From contig ONWU01000022.1 in the NCBI GenBank assembly GCA_900321655.1, positions 1 to 34,361 on the forward strand: a stretch of 34,361 bases of DNA. Reading direction: 5' to 3'. The position numbers were made by a program, and so were the translations under genes. This document shows positions 1 through 8,702 of the stretch, piece by piece. Source of the DNA: an uncultured Bacteroidales bacterium (GTDB lineage: Bacteria > Bacteroidota > Bacteroidia > Bacteroidales > UBA932). The notes under the pieces were generated by a model. It saw nothing but the letters and a program-made list of their open reading frames with translations, was not told where the DNA came from and ran no database searches. Numbering within the stretch: the stretch's first letter is position 1; every line of letters begins with the position of its first letter.

Positions 1-30
1 TAGGGAGGGATGTTGGTTTTTTATATGTCC

Positions 31-46
31 AAAAATACGTATTTTT
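31..46. repeat. Perfect 16-bp AT-rich palindrome
   Basis: The two 8-base arms, AAAAATAC and GTATTTTT, meet with no spacer. The right half overlaps a TATTTTTG sequence (40-47) that fits the Bacteroidetes -7 consensus TAnnTTTG. A TTG lies at 13-15, but the spacing of 24 is longer than the usual 19-21. It could be an operator over a promoter for the small ORF at 55, or a chance AT-rich palindrome. Confidence 0.4.
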
Positions 47-54
47 GTGTTGAT

Positions 55-135
55 ATGAAACAGATAGTTAGCTTATTTGCGGCCTTTGTCGCAACCCTTC
101 CCGCCGCATCCATAGTGGTGTTGGAAGTGAAGTAA
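55..135 (+). CDS. Possible 26-aa membrane or secreted small protein
   Basis: This is an ATG-to-TAA ORF of 26 codons. It reads Met-Lys-Gln, then a long hydrophobic stretch rich in Val, Ala, Leu and Phe, and ends Leu-Glu-Val-Lys. It could form one membrane helix or a signal-peptide-like segment. A candidate -7 box (TATTTTTG, 40-47) ends 7 nt before the ATG, and a strong terminator follows right after the stop, so the unit promoter-ORF-terminator is complete in about 140 bp. I do not recognise a family. It may equally be chance or the remnant of a gene lost from the left edge. Confidence 0.3.
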   Translation: MKQIVSLFAAFVATLPAASIVVLEVK

Positions 136-136
136 C

Positions 137-172
137 AAAAAATCCCGAGGTTTTGAGGCCTCGGGATTTTTT
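137..172. terminator. Probably bidirectional rho-independent terminator
   Basis: A 10-bp stem, AATCCCGAGG (141-150) with CCTCGGGATT (159-168), encloses an 8-base loop. A-runs on the left and T-runs on the right extend the stem to 14 bp. Because it has A-tract and T-tract on opposite sides, it can stop transcription in both directions. It touches the stop codon of the minus-strand kinase gene and would end the arabinose operon. On the plus strand it would end the small ORF at 55-135. Confidence 0.85.
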
Positions 173-1764
173 TAAGCTTTGTTCTGTACCGCCGCTTCCT
201 CGATGGGAAGGCAGGCGGTATAATTCTTTATCCAGGCGTCGAAGCCGGCGATGTCTTCCGGTGTGGGGGCGATTTCCGTTCCGGTGCTGCCGCCGAAGAC
301 TTTCTTTTCCAGATAGTCCGGGAGGGACAGCTTGCCGGCATTGTTCACGCAGAAGGCCGCCAGCAGGGCAATACCCCAGGCACCGCCTTCTCCGGCGGTT
401 TCCATCACGGAAATGGGTGTTCCCAGGGCGGCGGCCAGCACTCTCTGGCCCACGACGGGCGTTTTGAACAGGCCTCCGTGGCCGGTGATGCGGTCCACTT
501 TCACCTTTTCTTCCTTGAACAGGATATCGTTTCCAATCTTCAGCACACCCACCGAGGCATACAGGTGTGCACGCATGAAATTGGCCAGGCTGAACTTGTC
601 CAACGCATTCCTCACAAACAGGGGCCGGCCTTCGGAAAGGCCTGTCACGGGCTCTCCGGAGAAGTAGTTGTACGCCACCAGGCCGCCGCAGTCCGCGTCT
701 CCCGTGAGGGCGTTGTTGTACAGCTTGCCGAAGACCTCGTTCATATCCACGGGAATGCCCAGCAGCTGCTGGTACTCCTTGAACAGGTTCACCCAGGCGT
801 TGAGGTCGCTGGTGCAGTTGTTACAGTGCACCATAGCCACCGGAGCACCGTCCGGGGTGGTGACGATGTCAATGACTTCGTGCGGCTTGGAAAGGTCCTT
901 TTCCATCACGATCATGGAGAAGGAAGAGGTGCCGGCCGATACATTGCCCGTACGGGGCTTCACGGCGTTGGTGGCGACCATTCCCGTTCCGGCGTCTCCT
1001 TCCGGCGGGCAGAAGGGAGTGCCCGGCTTCAGGTGACCGGAGATGTCCAGGAGGCGGGCTCCGTCTTCGGTGAGCACACCGGCCGGTTCGCCGGCCAGCA
1101 GCACCTTGGGAAGGATGTCCCTCAGTTTCCAGGGATATTCCTTGGGAGCGACCAGCTTGTCAAACGCGGCAATCCGTTTCTCATCAAAGTCCTTGGTTTT
1201 GGCATCGATGGGCATCATGCCGGAGGCGTCGCCAATGCCCAGGACCTTGTGTCCGGTGAGCTTCCAGTGGATGTAACCGGCCAGGGTGGTGAAAAACACC
1301 ACGTCCTTCACGTGCTCTTCTCCGTCCAGGATGCACTGATACAGGTGCGAAAGGCTCCAGCGAAGAGGCATGTTGAAGTTGAACTTCTTGCTCAGGACCT
1401 TTGCTGCGGCGCCGGTATTGGTATTTCTCCATGTGCGGAAAGGCACGAGGAGCTGGTCGGCCTCGTTGAAAGCCATGTAGCCGTGCATCATGGCACTTAT
1501 GCCGATGCCGGCCAGGCTGACGATTTCCGTGTTGTAGTGCTTGTGGACATCTTCCCTCAAGTCTGAGTAGCACTTCTGCAAGCCCGTCCAGATGGCTTCC
1601 AGGCTGTATGTCCAGTAGCCGCCCCCAAACTGGTTCTCCCACTCGTGGCTGCCCTGGGCGATGGGATTGTGCTCCTCATCTATCAGGACAGCCTTGATGC
1701 GGGTGCTGCCGAATTCGATGCCCAGGATGGCTTTCCCGGCCTCGATGGTCTGTTTGGCATTCAT
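172..1764 (-). CDS. araB: FGGY-family carbohydrate kinase, probable L-ribulokinase
   Basis: This 530-aa protein has the FGGY-kinase layout. Near the N-terminus, [15 protein letters not shown] forms the phosphate-1 loop. The middle carries [10 protein letters not shown] and, later, [12 protein letters not shown]. The C-terminal half contains GHGGLFKTP and [14 protein letters not shown], typical of the second actin-like domain. Ribulokinase phosphorylates L-ribulose with ATP to L-ribulose 5-phosphate in the cytoplasm. The sugar assignment rests on context: one base separates its ATG from the araA stop, and araD and a sugar symporter lie just upstream. Sequence alone could also fit a xylulokinase-like FGGY kinase. 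It is the last gene of the operon and runs into the terminator at 137-172. No Shine-Dalgarno is seen, so translation is probably coupled to araA. Confidence 0.85.
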   Translation of the reverse strand: MNAKQTIEAGKAILGIEFGSTRIKAVLIDEEHNPIAQGSHEWENQFGGGYWTYSLEAIWTGLQKCYSDLREDVHKHYNTEIVSLAGIGISAMMHGYMAFNEADQLLVPFRTWRNTNTGAAAKVLSKKFNFNMPLRWSLSHLYQCILDGEEHVKDVVFFTTLAGYIHWKLTGHKVLGIGDASGMMPIDAKTKDFDEKRIAAFDKLVAPKEYPWKLRDILPKVLLAGEPAGVLTEDGARLLDISGHLKPGTPFCPPEGDAGTGMVATNAVKPRTGNVSAGTSSFSMIVMEKDLSKPHEVIDIVTTPDGAPVAMVHCNNCTSDLNAWVNLFKEYQQLLGIPVDMNEVFGKLYNNALTGDADCGGLVAYNYFSGEPVTGLSEGRPLFVRNALDKFSLANFMRAHLYASVGVLKIGNDILFKEEKVKVDRITGHGGLFKTPVVGQRVLAAALGTPISVMETAGEGGAWGIALLAAFCVNNAGKLSLPDYLEKKVFGGSTGTEIAPTPEDIAGFDAWIKNYTACLPIEEAAVQNKA

Positions 1765-1765
1765 A

Positions 1766-3301
1766 CTACTGGAGAGATTTGTTCAGCAGATAATAGACCT
1801 CGTTCATGCGCAGTTCTTTCTTGAACTGGTGGATGGTGGTATGGTCTCCGATGTGGAGGAACTCGATGCCGGTAATCTCGGCGAAGTCTCCCCAGTATTC
1901 GGCCGTGATGTCGTAGCTGAAGGCCGAATGGTGGGTACCGCCGGCAAGGATCCAGGCGCAGGCGCCCACTTCGAAGCTGGGACGGGGAACCCAGAGGGCC
2001 GATGCCACGGGCAGTTTGGGCATAGGTTGGGGCTCGATGCAGTCCACATCCTGTACGATGACGCGGAAGCGGTTTCCGAGGTCTACGATGGTAGCCTTGG
2101 AGCCGGGGCCGGTCTTGGAGGTGAACACCAGGCGGGCGGTGGGCTGCTTGCGGATACCGATGCCCAGGAAGTGCACTTCCAGCTTGGGTTTCTCGGTGGC
2201 AATCATAGGGCAGACCTCCAGCATATGGCTCTGCAGGCAGGAAGACTTTTCACCGGCAAAGTTGAGGGTGTAGTCTTCCAGGAAGGAGCAGCCGCCGGGA
2301 AGGCCCTGGGACATCACCCAGAGGGTGCGCTGCAGGCAGGCCGTCTTCCAGTCTCCTTCGGCGCCGAAGCCGTAACCCTCGGCCATCAGGCGCTGGGTGG
2401 CCAGGCCGGGAATCTGGTCGAAGCCGCAGAAGGAAGGGGATTCGATGTCGGCATCTCCGAGGTCGTCGAAATTGGTGGTGAAGGCCGTGGCGCCCTTGTC
2501 CTTCAGCACGCGGCGGATGGCAATCTCTGCCCGGGCGGCGTTGCGAACCTTCTTCCAGTATACTTCGGGACCGGTTTCATCAATCTTGATGGTATAGAGG
2601 CTCTTATACTCTTCTACCAGGGCATCTACCTCCTCGGGAGAAACTTTCTTCCAGTAGTCCATCAGGGAGGATACCGGGTAGTAGTCTACGTGATAACCCA
2701 GGCGCTGCTCAAACTCCACGCGGTCTCCGTCCGTAACGGCCACGTTGTTCATGTTCATGCCGAACATCAGGCAGCGTACATTGCGGGCATCGGAGAGGGC
2801 GGCGCTTACGCGGGCCCAGATGGCAATGCGGCGCTGTGCCTCAGGATCTTTCCAGTAACCTACCACCACCTTGCGGTGCACCCTCATGCGGGAGCAGATG
2901 TGACCGAACTCAATGTCTCCGTGAGCACTCTGGTTCAGGTTCATGAAGTCCATGTCAATCTCGTTCCAGGGAATCTCCGCATTGTACTGGGTGTGGAAGT
3001 GGAGGAGGGGCTTCTTCAGGTCCTGAAGGCCCTTGATCCACATCTTGGCGGGGGAGAAGGTGTGCATCCAGGTGATGACGCCCACGCACTTGGAGTCGTT
3101 GTTGGCCGCCAGCATCACATCTTCCACCTCCTTGCTGGAGTTGGCCGTGCCTTTGTAAACGATCCTTACCGGAATGTTGCCGGAAGCGTTGAGGCCGTCT
3201 ACCATCTCCTTGGAGTGGGCGTCTACTTTAACCACAGCGTCTCCGCCGTATAACAGCTGGGCACCGGTGATCCACCATAATTCGCAATTCTCGAATGCCA
3301 T
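1766..3301 (-). CDS. araA: L-arabinose isomerase
   Basis: This 511-aa enzyme converts L-arabinose to L-ribulose, a Mn-dependent cytoplasmic step. The N-terminus ([18 protein letters not shown]) is diagnostic for AraA, as are [16 protein letters not shown] and HFHTQYN. Expected metal-site regions are present: [21 protein letters not shown], and GGTHHSAFS near the C-terminus. The open frame continues 27 codons upstream to 3382, but those residues are low-complexity and overlap the araD coding region. Homology begins at the Met at 3301, so that start is chosen. The leader is A-rich without a Shine-Dalgarno. araD ends 19 bp upstream. Length and motifs are normal for the family. Confidence 0.95.
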   Translation of the reverse strand: MAFENCELWWITGAQLLYGGDAVVKVDAHSKEMVDGLNASGNIPVRIVYKGTANSSKEVEDVMLAANNDSKCVGVITWMHTFSPAKMWIKGLQDLKKPLLHFHTQYNAEIPWNEIDMDFMNLNQSAHGDIEFGHICSRMRVHRKVVVGYWKDPEAQRRIAIWARVSAALSDARNVRCLMFGMNMNNVAVTDGDRVEFEQRLGYHVDYYPVSSLMDYWKKVSPEEVDALVEEYKSLYTIKIDETGPEVYWKKVRNAARAEIAIRRVLKDKGATAFTTNFDDLGDADIESPSFCGFDQIPGLATQRLMAEGYGFGAEGDWKTACLQRTLWVMSQGLPGGCSFLEDYTLNFAGEKSSCLQSHMLEVCPMIATEKPKLEVHFLGIGIRKQPTARLVFTSKTGPGSKATIVDLGNRFRVIVQDVDCIEPQPMPKLPVASALWVPRPSFEVGACAWILAGGTHHSAFSYDITAEYWGDFAEITGIEFLHIGDHTTIHQFKKELRMNEVYYLLNKSLQ

Positions 3302-3320
3302 AATTGTATTCAGTTTTGTG

Positions 3321-4046
3321 TTATTTCTTTTTTTGGCCATAATAAGCGTTGGGGCCGTGCTTACGGCTATAGTGTTTCTCAATGAGGTGCTTGTTCATGG
3401 AAGGCTTGTTGGACATCAGGCCCATGTTGACATTGAAAGACATATGCACGTTGCAGGCTATGAAGGCCATCTTGGCCACTTCCTCCAGCACTACCGCGTT
3501 GTGCACGGCATTGTCGGCATCTTTGCCCCAGGCAAAGGGACCGTGGTTTTTCACCAGCACGGCGGGCGTATCGTCCGGATTGATTTCCTGGAAGGTTTCC
3601 ACAATCACGTTGCCCGTTTCCTTCTCATATTCGCCAAAAACCTCAGCCTTCTTCATGTTCCGCGTACAGGGAATATCCTCGTGGAAATAATCGGCATGGG
3701 TGGTGCCGATATTGGGGATATTCTCTCCGGCCTGGGCCCAGGCGGTGGCATAGGTGCTATGGGTGTGTACCACTCCGCCGATATGGGGGAAAGCCTTGTA
3801 CAGGACCACGTGGGTGGGCGTGTCGGAGGAGGGGTTCAGTTCTCCCTCCACCACTTTTCCGTCCAGGTCCACCACCACCATGTCTTCGGGCTTCATGTTA
3901 TCGTAGGACACGCCGCTGGGCTTGATCACCACCAGGCCGCTTTCGCGGTCTATGGCGCTTACGTTACCCCATGTAAACAGCACCAGGCCGTGTTTGACCA
4001 GATCCAGGTTGGCCTGGCATACTTTCTTTTTCAGTTCTTCCAACAT
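3321..4046 (-). CDS. araD: L-ribulose-5-phosphate 4-epimerase
   Basis: This 241-aa class II aldolase-fold enzyme epimerises L-ribulose 5-phosphate to D-xylulose 5-phosphate, feeding the pentose phosphate pathway. The sequence follows the E. coli AraD pattern closely. TWGNVSA and VIKPSGV lie at the N-terminus, followed by SSDTPTH. The zinc-binding [12 protein letters not shown] and GTTHADYF come next, then CTRNMKKAE, the NHGPFAWGK motif, and a C-terminal [14 protein letters not shown]. The reading frame could start 10 codons earlier, but the Met at 4046 matches the usual MLEELKKKV start. The symporter stop lies only 4 bp upstream, so coupling is likely. Confidence 0.95.
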   Translation of the reverse strand: MLEELKKKVCQANLDLVKHGLVLFTWGNVSAIDRESGLVVIKPSGVSYDNMKPEDMVVVDLDGKVVEGELNPSSDTPTHVVLYKAFPHIGGVVHTHSTYATAWAQAGENIPNIGTTHADYFHEDIPCTRNMKKAEVFGEYEKETGNVIVETFQEINPDDTPAVLVKNHGPFAWGKDADNAVHNAVVLEEVAKMAFIACNVHMSFNVNMGLMSNKPSMNKHLIEKHYSRKHGPNAYYGQKKK

Positions 4047-4050
4047 AAGG

Positions 4051-5737
4051 CTACCAGAAATAGATATAGAAGGCAATGGTGGCGGCCAGGATGATGCAGG
4101 AATGGATTACATCCCACTTGTTCCAGGAAGCGCGGGTAATGGCCTTCTGCTCGGGAGTGGCCGTGCCGAAGCACAGACCCTGCACCTGCTCCTTGGTGGG
4201 CTTGCGGGTGAAGTGGCTCACCACGATGGCGAAGGCCACGCAGAACAGGAACATCCAGACGCCGAAGGCATATACGTTCATTTCGTTGAAGACATAGGTG
4301 AACCAGTTGTCGTCATTGGGGTTGGCAATCATAGTTACCAGGCGGGTGAAGCCCAGTACCAGACCCACCACCAGCGTCCAGGAACCGGCCTTGGGCGTGG
4401 TCTTCTTCCAGCAGATTCCCAGCAGGAACACGGCGGCGATGGCCGGGGCCAGCAGGCTCTGGATGCTCTGGATGTAGTCGTACAGGCTCTTGCCCATGGC
4501 CTGGATCACAAAGATCCAGAGCACGCCCATCACCACAACCACAACAGTGGCAATGCGGCCGATATGGACCAGTTTGTGTTCATCGGCCCTGGGGTGGCGG
4601 CGCTTGTAAATATCTATGGTATAGAGCATGGCCGAAGAGTTGTACAGGGAGGCCAGGGAGCTCATCAGGGCAGCCAGGATGCCGCAGATAACCACACCCT
4701 TCAGACCCACGGGCAGCAGGGTGTTTACCAGCATGGGGAAGGCGAGGTCCGGGTTCTGCAGGGCGCCGGTGGCGGCGTCCGGAAGCAGGGCGGCGGCCAG
4801 TTGGGTGCCGATCAGGGAATCCGGTTTCTTGGTGAGGGCAAAGGCAATCATGCCCGGAATCAGGAAGAAGAACACAGGAAGCATCTTCAGATAGGCTCCG
4901 AAGATGGTGCCGCGGCGGGTTTTTACCGGACAGGACACGCTGTACGATGAACTGGTCTGTGCACCAGTACCAGAAGCCGATGATGGCGCTGCCGAAGAGA
5001 GCGCCGTACCACGGGAAGGCTTCGTCCTTGCCGCTGCGCATCAGGGTGGTCATGTCGTCTCCCAGGTTGTTCACGGGCTGGGAACCGCAGATGTCCATCA
5101 TAGCATTCCAGCCGCCCAGTTCCTTCAGGCCCAGGTACAGGATGACCAGGGAACCTATCAGCAGGATAGGCGTCTGCAGCACGGAGGTCTTGAGTACGGA
5201 TTCCATACCGCCGATAACGGTGTAGATGGCGGTGATGATCACCAGCGCCAGGGCGGCCACCCAGAAGTCGATGCCCAGCAGGGTGTTCAGGGCCAGGCCG
5301 CCGGCCAGGACCGTCACGGAAACCTTGGTGAGCACGTAGCTGGCCAGGGAGATATAAGTAAGTATGCCGCGGCTTTGGCGGTTGTAGCGTTTTTCCAGGA
5401 ACTCGGGCATGGTATAGACCATACTGCGCTCGTAGAAAGGAACGAACACCCAGCCCAGGATGAGGATCATCCAGCCCTGGATTTCCCAGTGGGCCTGGGC
5501 CATACCGGAAGTGGCGCCTGCACCGGCCAGGCCGATCAGGTGTTCCGATCCGATGTTGGAGGCAAAGATGGATGCGCCGATGGCAATCCAGGTGGCACTG
5601 CGGCCGCTGAGGAAATAGTCTCCGGAAGTTTCTTTCTTTTTCCGGGCCACATCCCAGACAATCCAGATCATGGCCACGAAGAAGATGGCAATCACCATCC
5701 AGTCCCAGGATGCGAGCGAAATGCGGTTAAGGTCCAT
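4051..5737 (-). pseudogene. SSS-family sodium/sugar symporter, frameshifted
   Basis: Two overlapping minus-strand frames together encode one sodium:solute symporter of about 560 aa, the normal length. The N-terminal part (5737 to about 4925, about 270 aa) has the start helix, GDYFLSGRSATW, SNIGSEHLIGLAG and YWCTDQFIVQRVLSGK. The C-terminal part (about 4920 to 4051) resumes with RRGTIFGAYLK and further membrane helices. The switch needs a net +1 shift at the run of five A on the coding strand (T at 4920-4924). Relatives have about five residues between the Lys and the Arg-Arg-Gly, so a loss of about 11 bases fits better than one added A. Unless bypassed, translation leaves the true frame and ends at 4580, giving an inactive carrier. 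By context the substrate is probably arabinose. Sequencing or assembly error is not excluded. Confidence 0.85.
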
Positions 5738-5753
5738 AGTGTGTGAGAGTTGG

Positions 5754-7541
5754 TTAATCTAGCTTCAGGACGGCCATAAAAGCGCTCTGGGGCACCTGCA
5801 CCGTGCCAATCTGGCGCATCCGCTTCTTGCCTTCCTTCTGCTTTTCCAGCAGCTTGCGCTTACGGGTGACATCTCCTCCGTAGCACTTGGCCGTCACGTC
5901 CTTTCGCACCTGGCGCACGGTTTCACGGGCGATGATCTTGGCGCCGATGGCCGCCTGCACGGCAATGTCGAACTGCTGGCGGGGAATCAGGTCCTTGAGC
6001 TTGAGACAAATCTTTCGGCCGAAATCGTAGGCGTGGTCCTCGTGGATGAGGGTGCTCAGGGCATCGGCCGGGTCTCCGTTGAGGAGGATGTCCAGCTTCA
6101 CCAGCCGCGCGGGACGGAAGTCCGTGACGTGGTAGTCGAAAGAGGCATAGCCCTTGGAGATGGACTTGAGCTTGTCGTAGAAGTCAAACACCACTTCGGA
6201 CAGCGGGAGGTCGTAGTTGAGTTCCACGCGGTCCGTGGTGATGTAGTGCTGGCCGATGAGCGTGCCTCTCTTGTCCATGCACAGTTTCATGATGGGGCCG
6301 TAGAAATCGCTCTTGGTGATGATCTGGGCGCGGATGTAGGGCTCTTCGATGTGGTCCACCACCGATGCCGGCGGCAGGCCGGAGGGGTTGTGCACATCCA
6401 CCACTTCTCCCTTGGTGGTGTATACCTTGTAGGATACGTTGGGAACGGTGGTGATCACGTCCATATTGAATTCCCGGAACAGACGCTCCTGCACAATCTC
6501 CAGGTGCAGCAGGCCCAGGAAGCCGCAGCGGAAGCCGAAGCCCAGGGCCAGCGAGCTTTCCGGCTCGTAGGTGAAGGAGGCGTCGTTCAGCTGGAATTTC
6601 TCCAGGGTAGCTCTCAGCTCTTCGAACTTGGAGGCATCCACCGGATACAACCCGGCGAAAACCATCGGCTTAACCTCTTCAAAGCCAGCGATGGCTTCCT
6701 GGCAGGGCTCTTCCACGTGGGTGATGGTGTCTCCCACCTTTACTTCCACGGCGGCCTTGATGCCGGTGATGATATACCCCACGTCTCCGGCTTTGACTAC
6801 ACCGGTGGGGTTCAGTTTCAGTTTCAGGTTGCCCACTTCTTCGGCCTCGTACTCGTTGCCGGTAGAGAAGAACTTCACCTTGTCTCCGGTTCTGATGCTG
6901 CCGTTCACCACCTTGAAGTACGCGATGATGCCACGGAACTGGTTGAAGACGGAGTCGAAGATGAGGGCCTGCAGCGGGGCCTCAGGGTCTCCCTTGGGGG
7001 CGGGAACCTTGTCCACGATGGCGTCCAGCACGGCCTGCACGCCTTCGCCGGTTCTGGCGCTCACCCTTAGCACGTCCTCCGGTTCGCAGCCCAGCAGGTC
7101 GCACACCTGGTCCTGGACTACGTCCGGCTGGGCGCTGTCCATGTCAATCTTGTTGAGGACGGGGATGATCTCCAGGCCGTGGTCTATGGCCTGGTACAGG
7201 TTGGAAATGGTCTGGGCCTGGATGCCCTGGGAGGCGTCCACCACCAGCAGAGCGCCCTCGCAGGAGGCGATGGAGCGGGAAACTTCGTAGGAAAAGTCCA
7301 CGTGGCCGGGGGTGTCGATGAGGTTGAGCCGGTAGGTCTCCCCATCCCGCACGTAATCCATCTGGATGGCGTGGCTCTTGATGGTGATTCCCTTCTCGCG
7401 TTCCAGGTCCATGTCGTCCAGCACCTGGTTTTCCATCTCGCGGGCGCTCAGGGTTTGGGTGAGTTCCAGCAGACGATCGGCCAGGGTGGATTTCCCGTGA
7501 TCTATATGGGCAATGATGCAGAAATTGCGGATGTTCTTCAT
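5754..7541 (-). CDS. lepA: Elongation factor 4 (LepA), ribosome-associated GTPase
   Basis: This 595-aa translational GTPase matches the family length of about 600. Visible G motifs are [15 protein letters not shown] (P-loop), [12 protein letters not shown] (switch I), [15 protein letters not shown] (switch II) and LNKIDMD. The C-terminal domain ends with [21 protein letters not shown], typical of LepA. It acts on stalled or mispositioned ribosomes. A TATCTTTG box on the minus strand (7548-7555) ends 6 nt before the ATG and has a TTG 19 bp further up, so the mRNA may be leaderless. The symporter gene starts 16 bp after the stop with no promoter seen between them. lepA may therefore head the arabinose operon. 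Confidence 0.97.
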   Translation of the reverse strand: MKNIRNFCIIAHIDHGKSTLADRLLELTQTLSAREMENQVLDDMDLEREKGITIKSHAIQMDYVRDGETYRLNLIDTPGHVDFSYEVSRSIASCEGALLVVDASQGIQAQTISNLYQAIDHGLEIIPVLNKIDMDSAQPDVVQDQVCDLLGCEPEDVLRVSARTGEGVQAVLDAIVDKVPAPKGDPEAPLQALIFDSVFNQFRGIIAYFKVVNGSIRTGDKVKFFSTGNEYEAEEVGNLKLKLNPTGVVKAGDVGYIITGIKAAVEVKVGDTITHVEEPCQEAIAGFEEVKPMVFAGLYPVDASKFEELRATLEKFQLNDASFTYEPESSLALGFGFRCGFLGLLHLEIVQERLFREFNMDVITTVPNVSYKVYTTKGEVVDVHNPSGLPPASVVDHIEEPYIRAQIITKSDFYGPIMKLCMDKRGTLIGQHYITTDRVELNYDLPLSEVVFDFYDKLKSISKGYASFDYHVTDFRPARLVKLDILLNGDPADALSTLIHEDHAYDFGRKICLKLKDLIPRQQFDIAVQAAIGAKIIARETVRQVRKDVTAKCYGGDVTRKRKLLEKQKEGKKRMRQIGTVQVPQSAFMAVLKLD

Positions 7542-7547
7542 AACTTA

Positions 7548-7577
7548 CAAAGATAACGCATTTTGCCAAAACGGCAA
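7548..7577 (-). promoter_or_regulatory. Promoter of lepA (and perhaps the ara operon)
   Basis: On the minus strand, TTG (plus-strand 7575-7577), 19 bases, then TATCTTTG (7548-7555) fits the Bacteroidetes consensus of TTG, 19-21 bases, TAnnTTTG. Six bases separate the -7 box from the lepA ATG. The start point would fall at or next to the A of the ATG. Confidence 0.7.
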
Positions 7578-7625
7578 TGCCTTCCGGTCCCGTCCTTCTT
7601 CCTGTCGGCCCTCCCTCTCCTCCCC

Positions 7626-7657
7626 CTCGTACACGAAAACCGGCCTTTTGGTGTACG
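7626..7657 (+). repeat. Imperfect palindrome, copy 1 of the CTCGTACACGAAAAC repeat
   Basis: The left arm CTCGTACACGAAAAC (7626-7640), a 5-base loop, and the right arm TTTTGGTGTACG (7646-7657) form an inverted repeat with one mismatch. The same structure, mismatch included, recurs inverted at 30141-30174. A related left arm occurs at 32672-32686. It sits between the divergent lepA and menA genes, 16 bp before the menA -7 box. It could be an operator or a dispersed repeat. Confidence 0.75.
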
Positions 7658-7673
7658 GCGTCGGCTTTTTTCG

Positions 7674-7681
7674 TATCTTTG
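7674..7681 (+). promoter_or_regulatory. -7 element of the menA promoter
   Basis: TATCTTTG matches TAnnTTTG. It lies 20 nt before the menA ATG. The nearest upstream TTTTG (7646-7650) is 23 bp away, a little long, and is part of the right arm of the palindrome. Binding to that palindrome could therefore affect promoter use. Confidence 0.55.
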
Positions 7682-7701
7682 CACTGCAATTACCGATAAT
7701 T

Positions 7702-8610
7702 ATGACTGTCAAAGCTGCCGTTCAATCTATGCGCCTCCGTACGCTGCCGCTTTCCGTGGCGGGCGTGCTGCTGGGCATCCTCCTGGCCGTGGCCGATTGG
7801 AAAGTGGACCCCTGGACCGCCGTCCTCATTGTGCTCACCACCGTTTGCCTGCAGATTCTGTCCAATCTCTCCAATGAACTGGGAGATGTGCTTCGCGGAA
7901 CGGATACGGCCGACCGGCAGGGCCCGCAGTACGGCCTGAACGGCGGAGAGATGACGGTGGCCGATATGAAAAAACTCATCGGCCTGTTCGTGGTGCTTTG
8001 CATGGTGAGCGGGGCGGCTATGACCTGGCGGGCCTTCGGTACGCTGCTGGATATGACCGCCATCCTGGTTCTGCTGCTGGGCGCCGCCGCCATCGCGGGA
8101 GCTATGAAATACACCCTGGGGCACAATCCCTACGGCTACCGGGCCAAGGGAGACTTCTATGTATTCCTGTTCTTCGGGCTGGTGGCCGTGATGGGCGCCT
8201 ACTTTGTCTGCACCCGCGGGCTGGGGCTGCACTGGAAACTGCTGCTGCCGGCCTCCGGCGTGGGTTTTTTCAGTGTGGGGGTGCTCAATGTGAACAACAT
8301 CCGGGATATGAAGACGGACGCAGCCAACCGCGTCACCGTGGCCATCAAGCTGGGTGCCCGCAAGGCGCGCATCTACCAGACGGTTCTTATCGGCCTGGGA
8401 TGGGCCTGTATGGCTGCCTACTGCCTCCTTTGCTGGCCCAGCTGGTGGCACTGGATCTGGGTAATTACCCTGCCGCTGTATCTGATTCACCTGAAGGGCA
8501 TCTGGACCCGCGAAGACCGCGCCCTGGACCCTATGCTGCCGCTGCTGGTGATGTCCACCTTCGCCCTGTGTCTTCTGATGGGCATCGGCTTCTGCGCTTA
8601 TCTGTTCTGA
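7702..8610 (+). CDS. menA: 1,4-dihydroxy-2-naphthoate polyprenyltransferase (UbiA family)
   Basis: This integral membrane protein of 302 aa has about eight hydrophobic segments. The UbiA signature is present near residue 60: NLSNELGDVLRGTDTADR, with the Asn and spaced Asp residues that bind Mg and the prenyl diphosphate. A second region, NVNNIRDMKTDAANR, carries the other Asp motif. MenA attaches the prenyl chain to DHNA to make demethylmenaquinone, the quinone of anaerobic respiration in this group. The open frame extends upstream to 7513, but it runs through the lepA promoter and lacks homology. The ATG at 7702 gives the standard N-terminus. It converges with the response regulator gene. 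Another UbiA substrate is possible but less likely. Confidence 0.85.
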   Translation: MTVKAAVQSMRLRTLPLSVAGVLLGILLAVADWKVDPWTAVLIVLTTVCLQILSNLSNELGDVLRGTDTADRQGPQYGLNGGEMTVADMKKLIGLFVVLCMVSGAAMTWRAFGTLLDMTAILVLLLGAAAIAGAMKYTLGHNPYGYRAKGDFYVFLFFGLVAVMGAYFVCTRGLGLHWKLLLPASGVGFFSVGVLNVNNIRDMKTDAANRVTVAIKLGARKARIYQTVLIGLGWACMAAYCLLCWPSWWHWIWVITLPLYLIHLKGIWTREDRALDPMLPLLVMSTFALCLLMGIGFCAYLF

Positions 8611-8702
8611 GCCGCTCCGGCAAGGGGAAACATCGCATCCACGTCCTTTAGCGGGAGTTTGGTCAACCTTGCCAGTTCTTCAACAGGATAGCCAGTTCCT
8701 TT

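Noticed and set aside
1661-3253. Long open frame on the plus strand opposite araA (530 codons)
   Set aside because: It is antisense to a clear AraA and has odd composition rich in His, Gly and Val. It is a by-product of high GC and codon bias on the other strand.
3302-3382. 27-codon N-terminal extension of araA
   Set aside because: It overlaps the araD coding region, is Asn/Thr/Lys-rich and lies before the conserved start of AraA.
4916-4928. Programmed ribosomal frameshift in the symporter
   Set aside because: The site reads GGT AAA AAC, not the A AAA AAC heptamer of -1 sites, and the required shift is +1. Residue spacing also suggests missing codons. A mutation or sequence error is more likely.
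7556-7578. GCCGTTTTGGC-type inverted repeat in front of lepA as a terminator
   Set aside because: It is short, lies upstream of a gene and overlaps the -33 region. There is no T-run in the right place.
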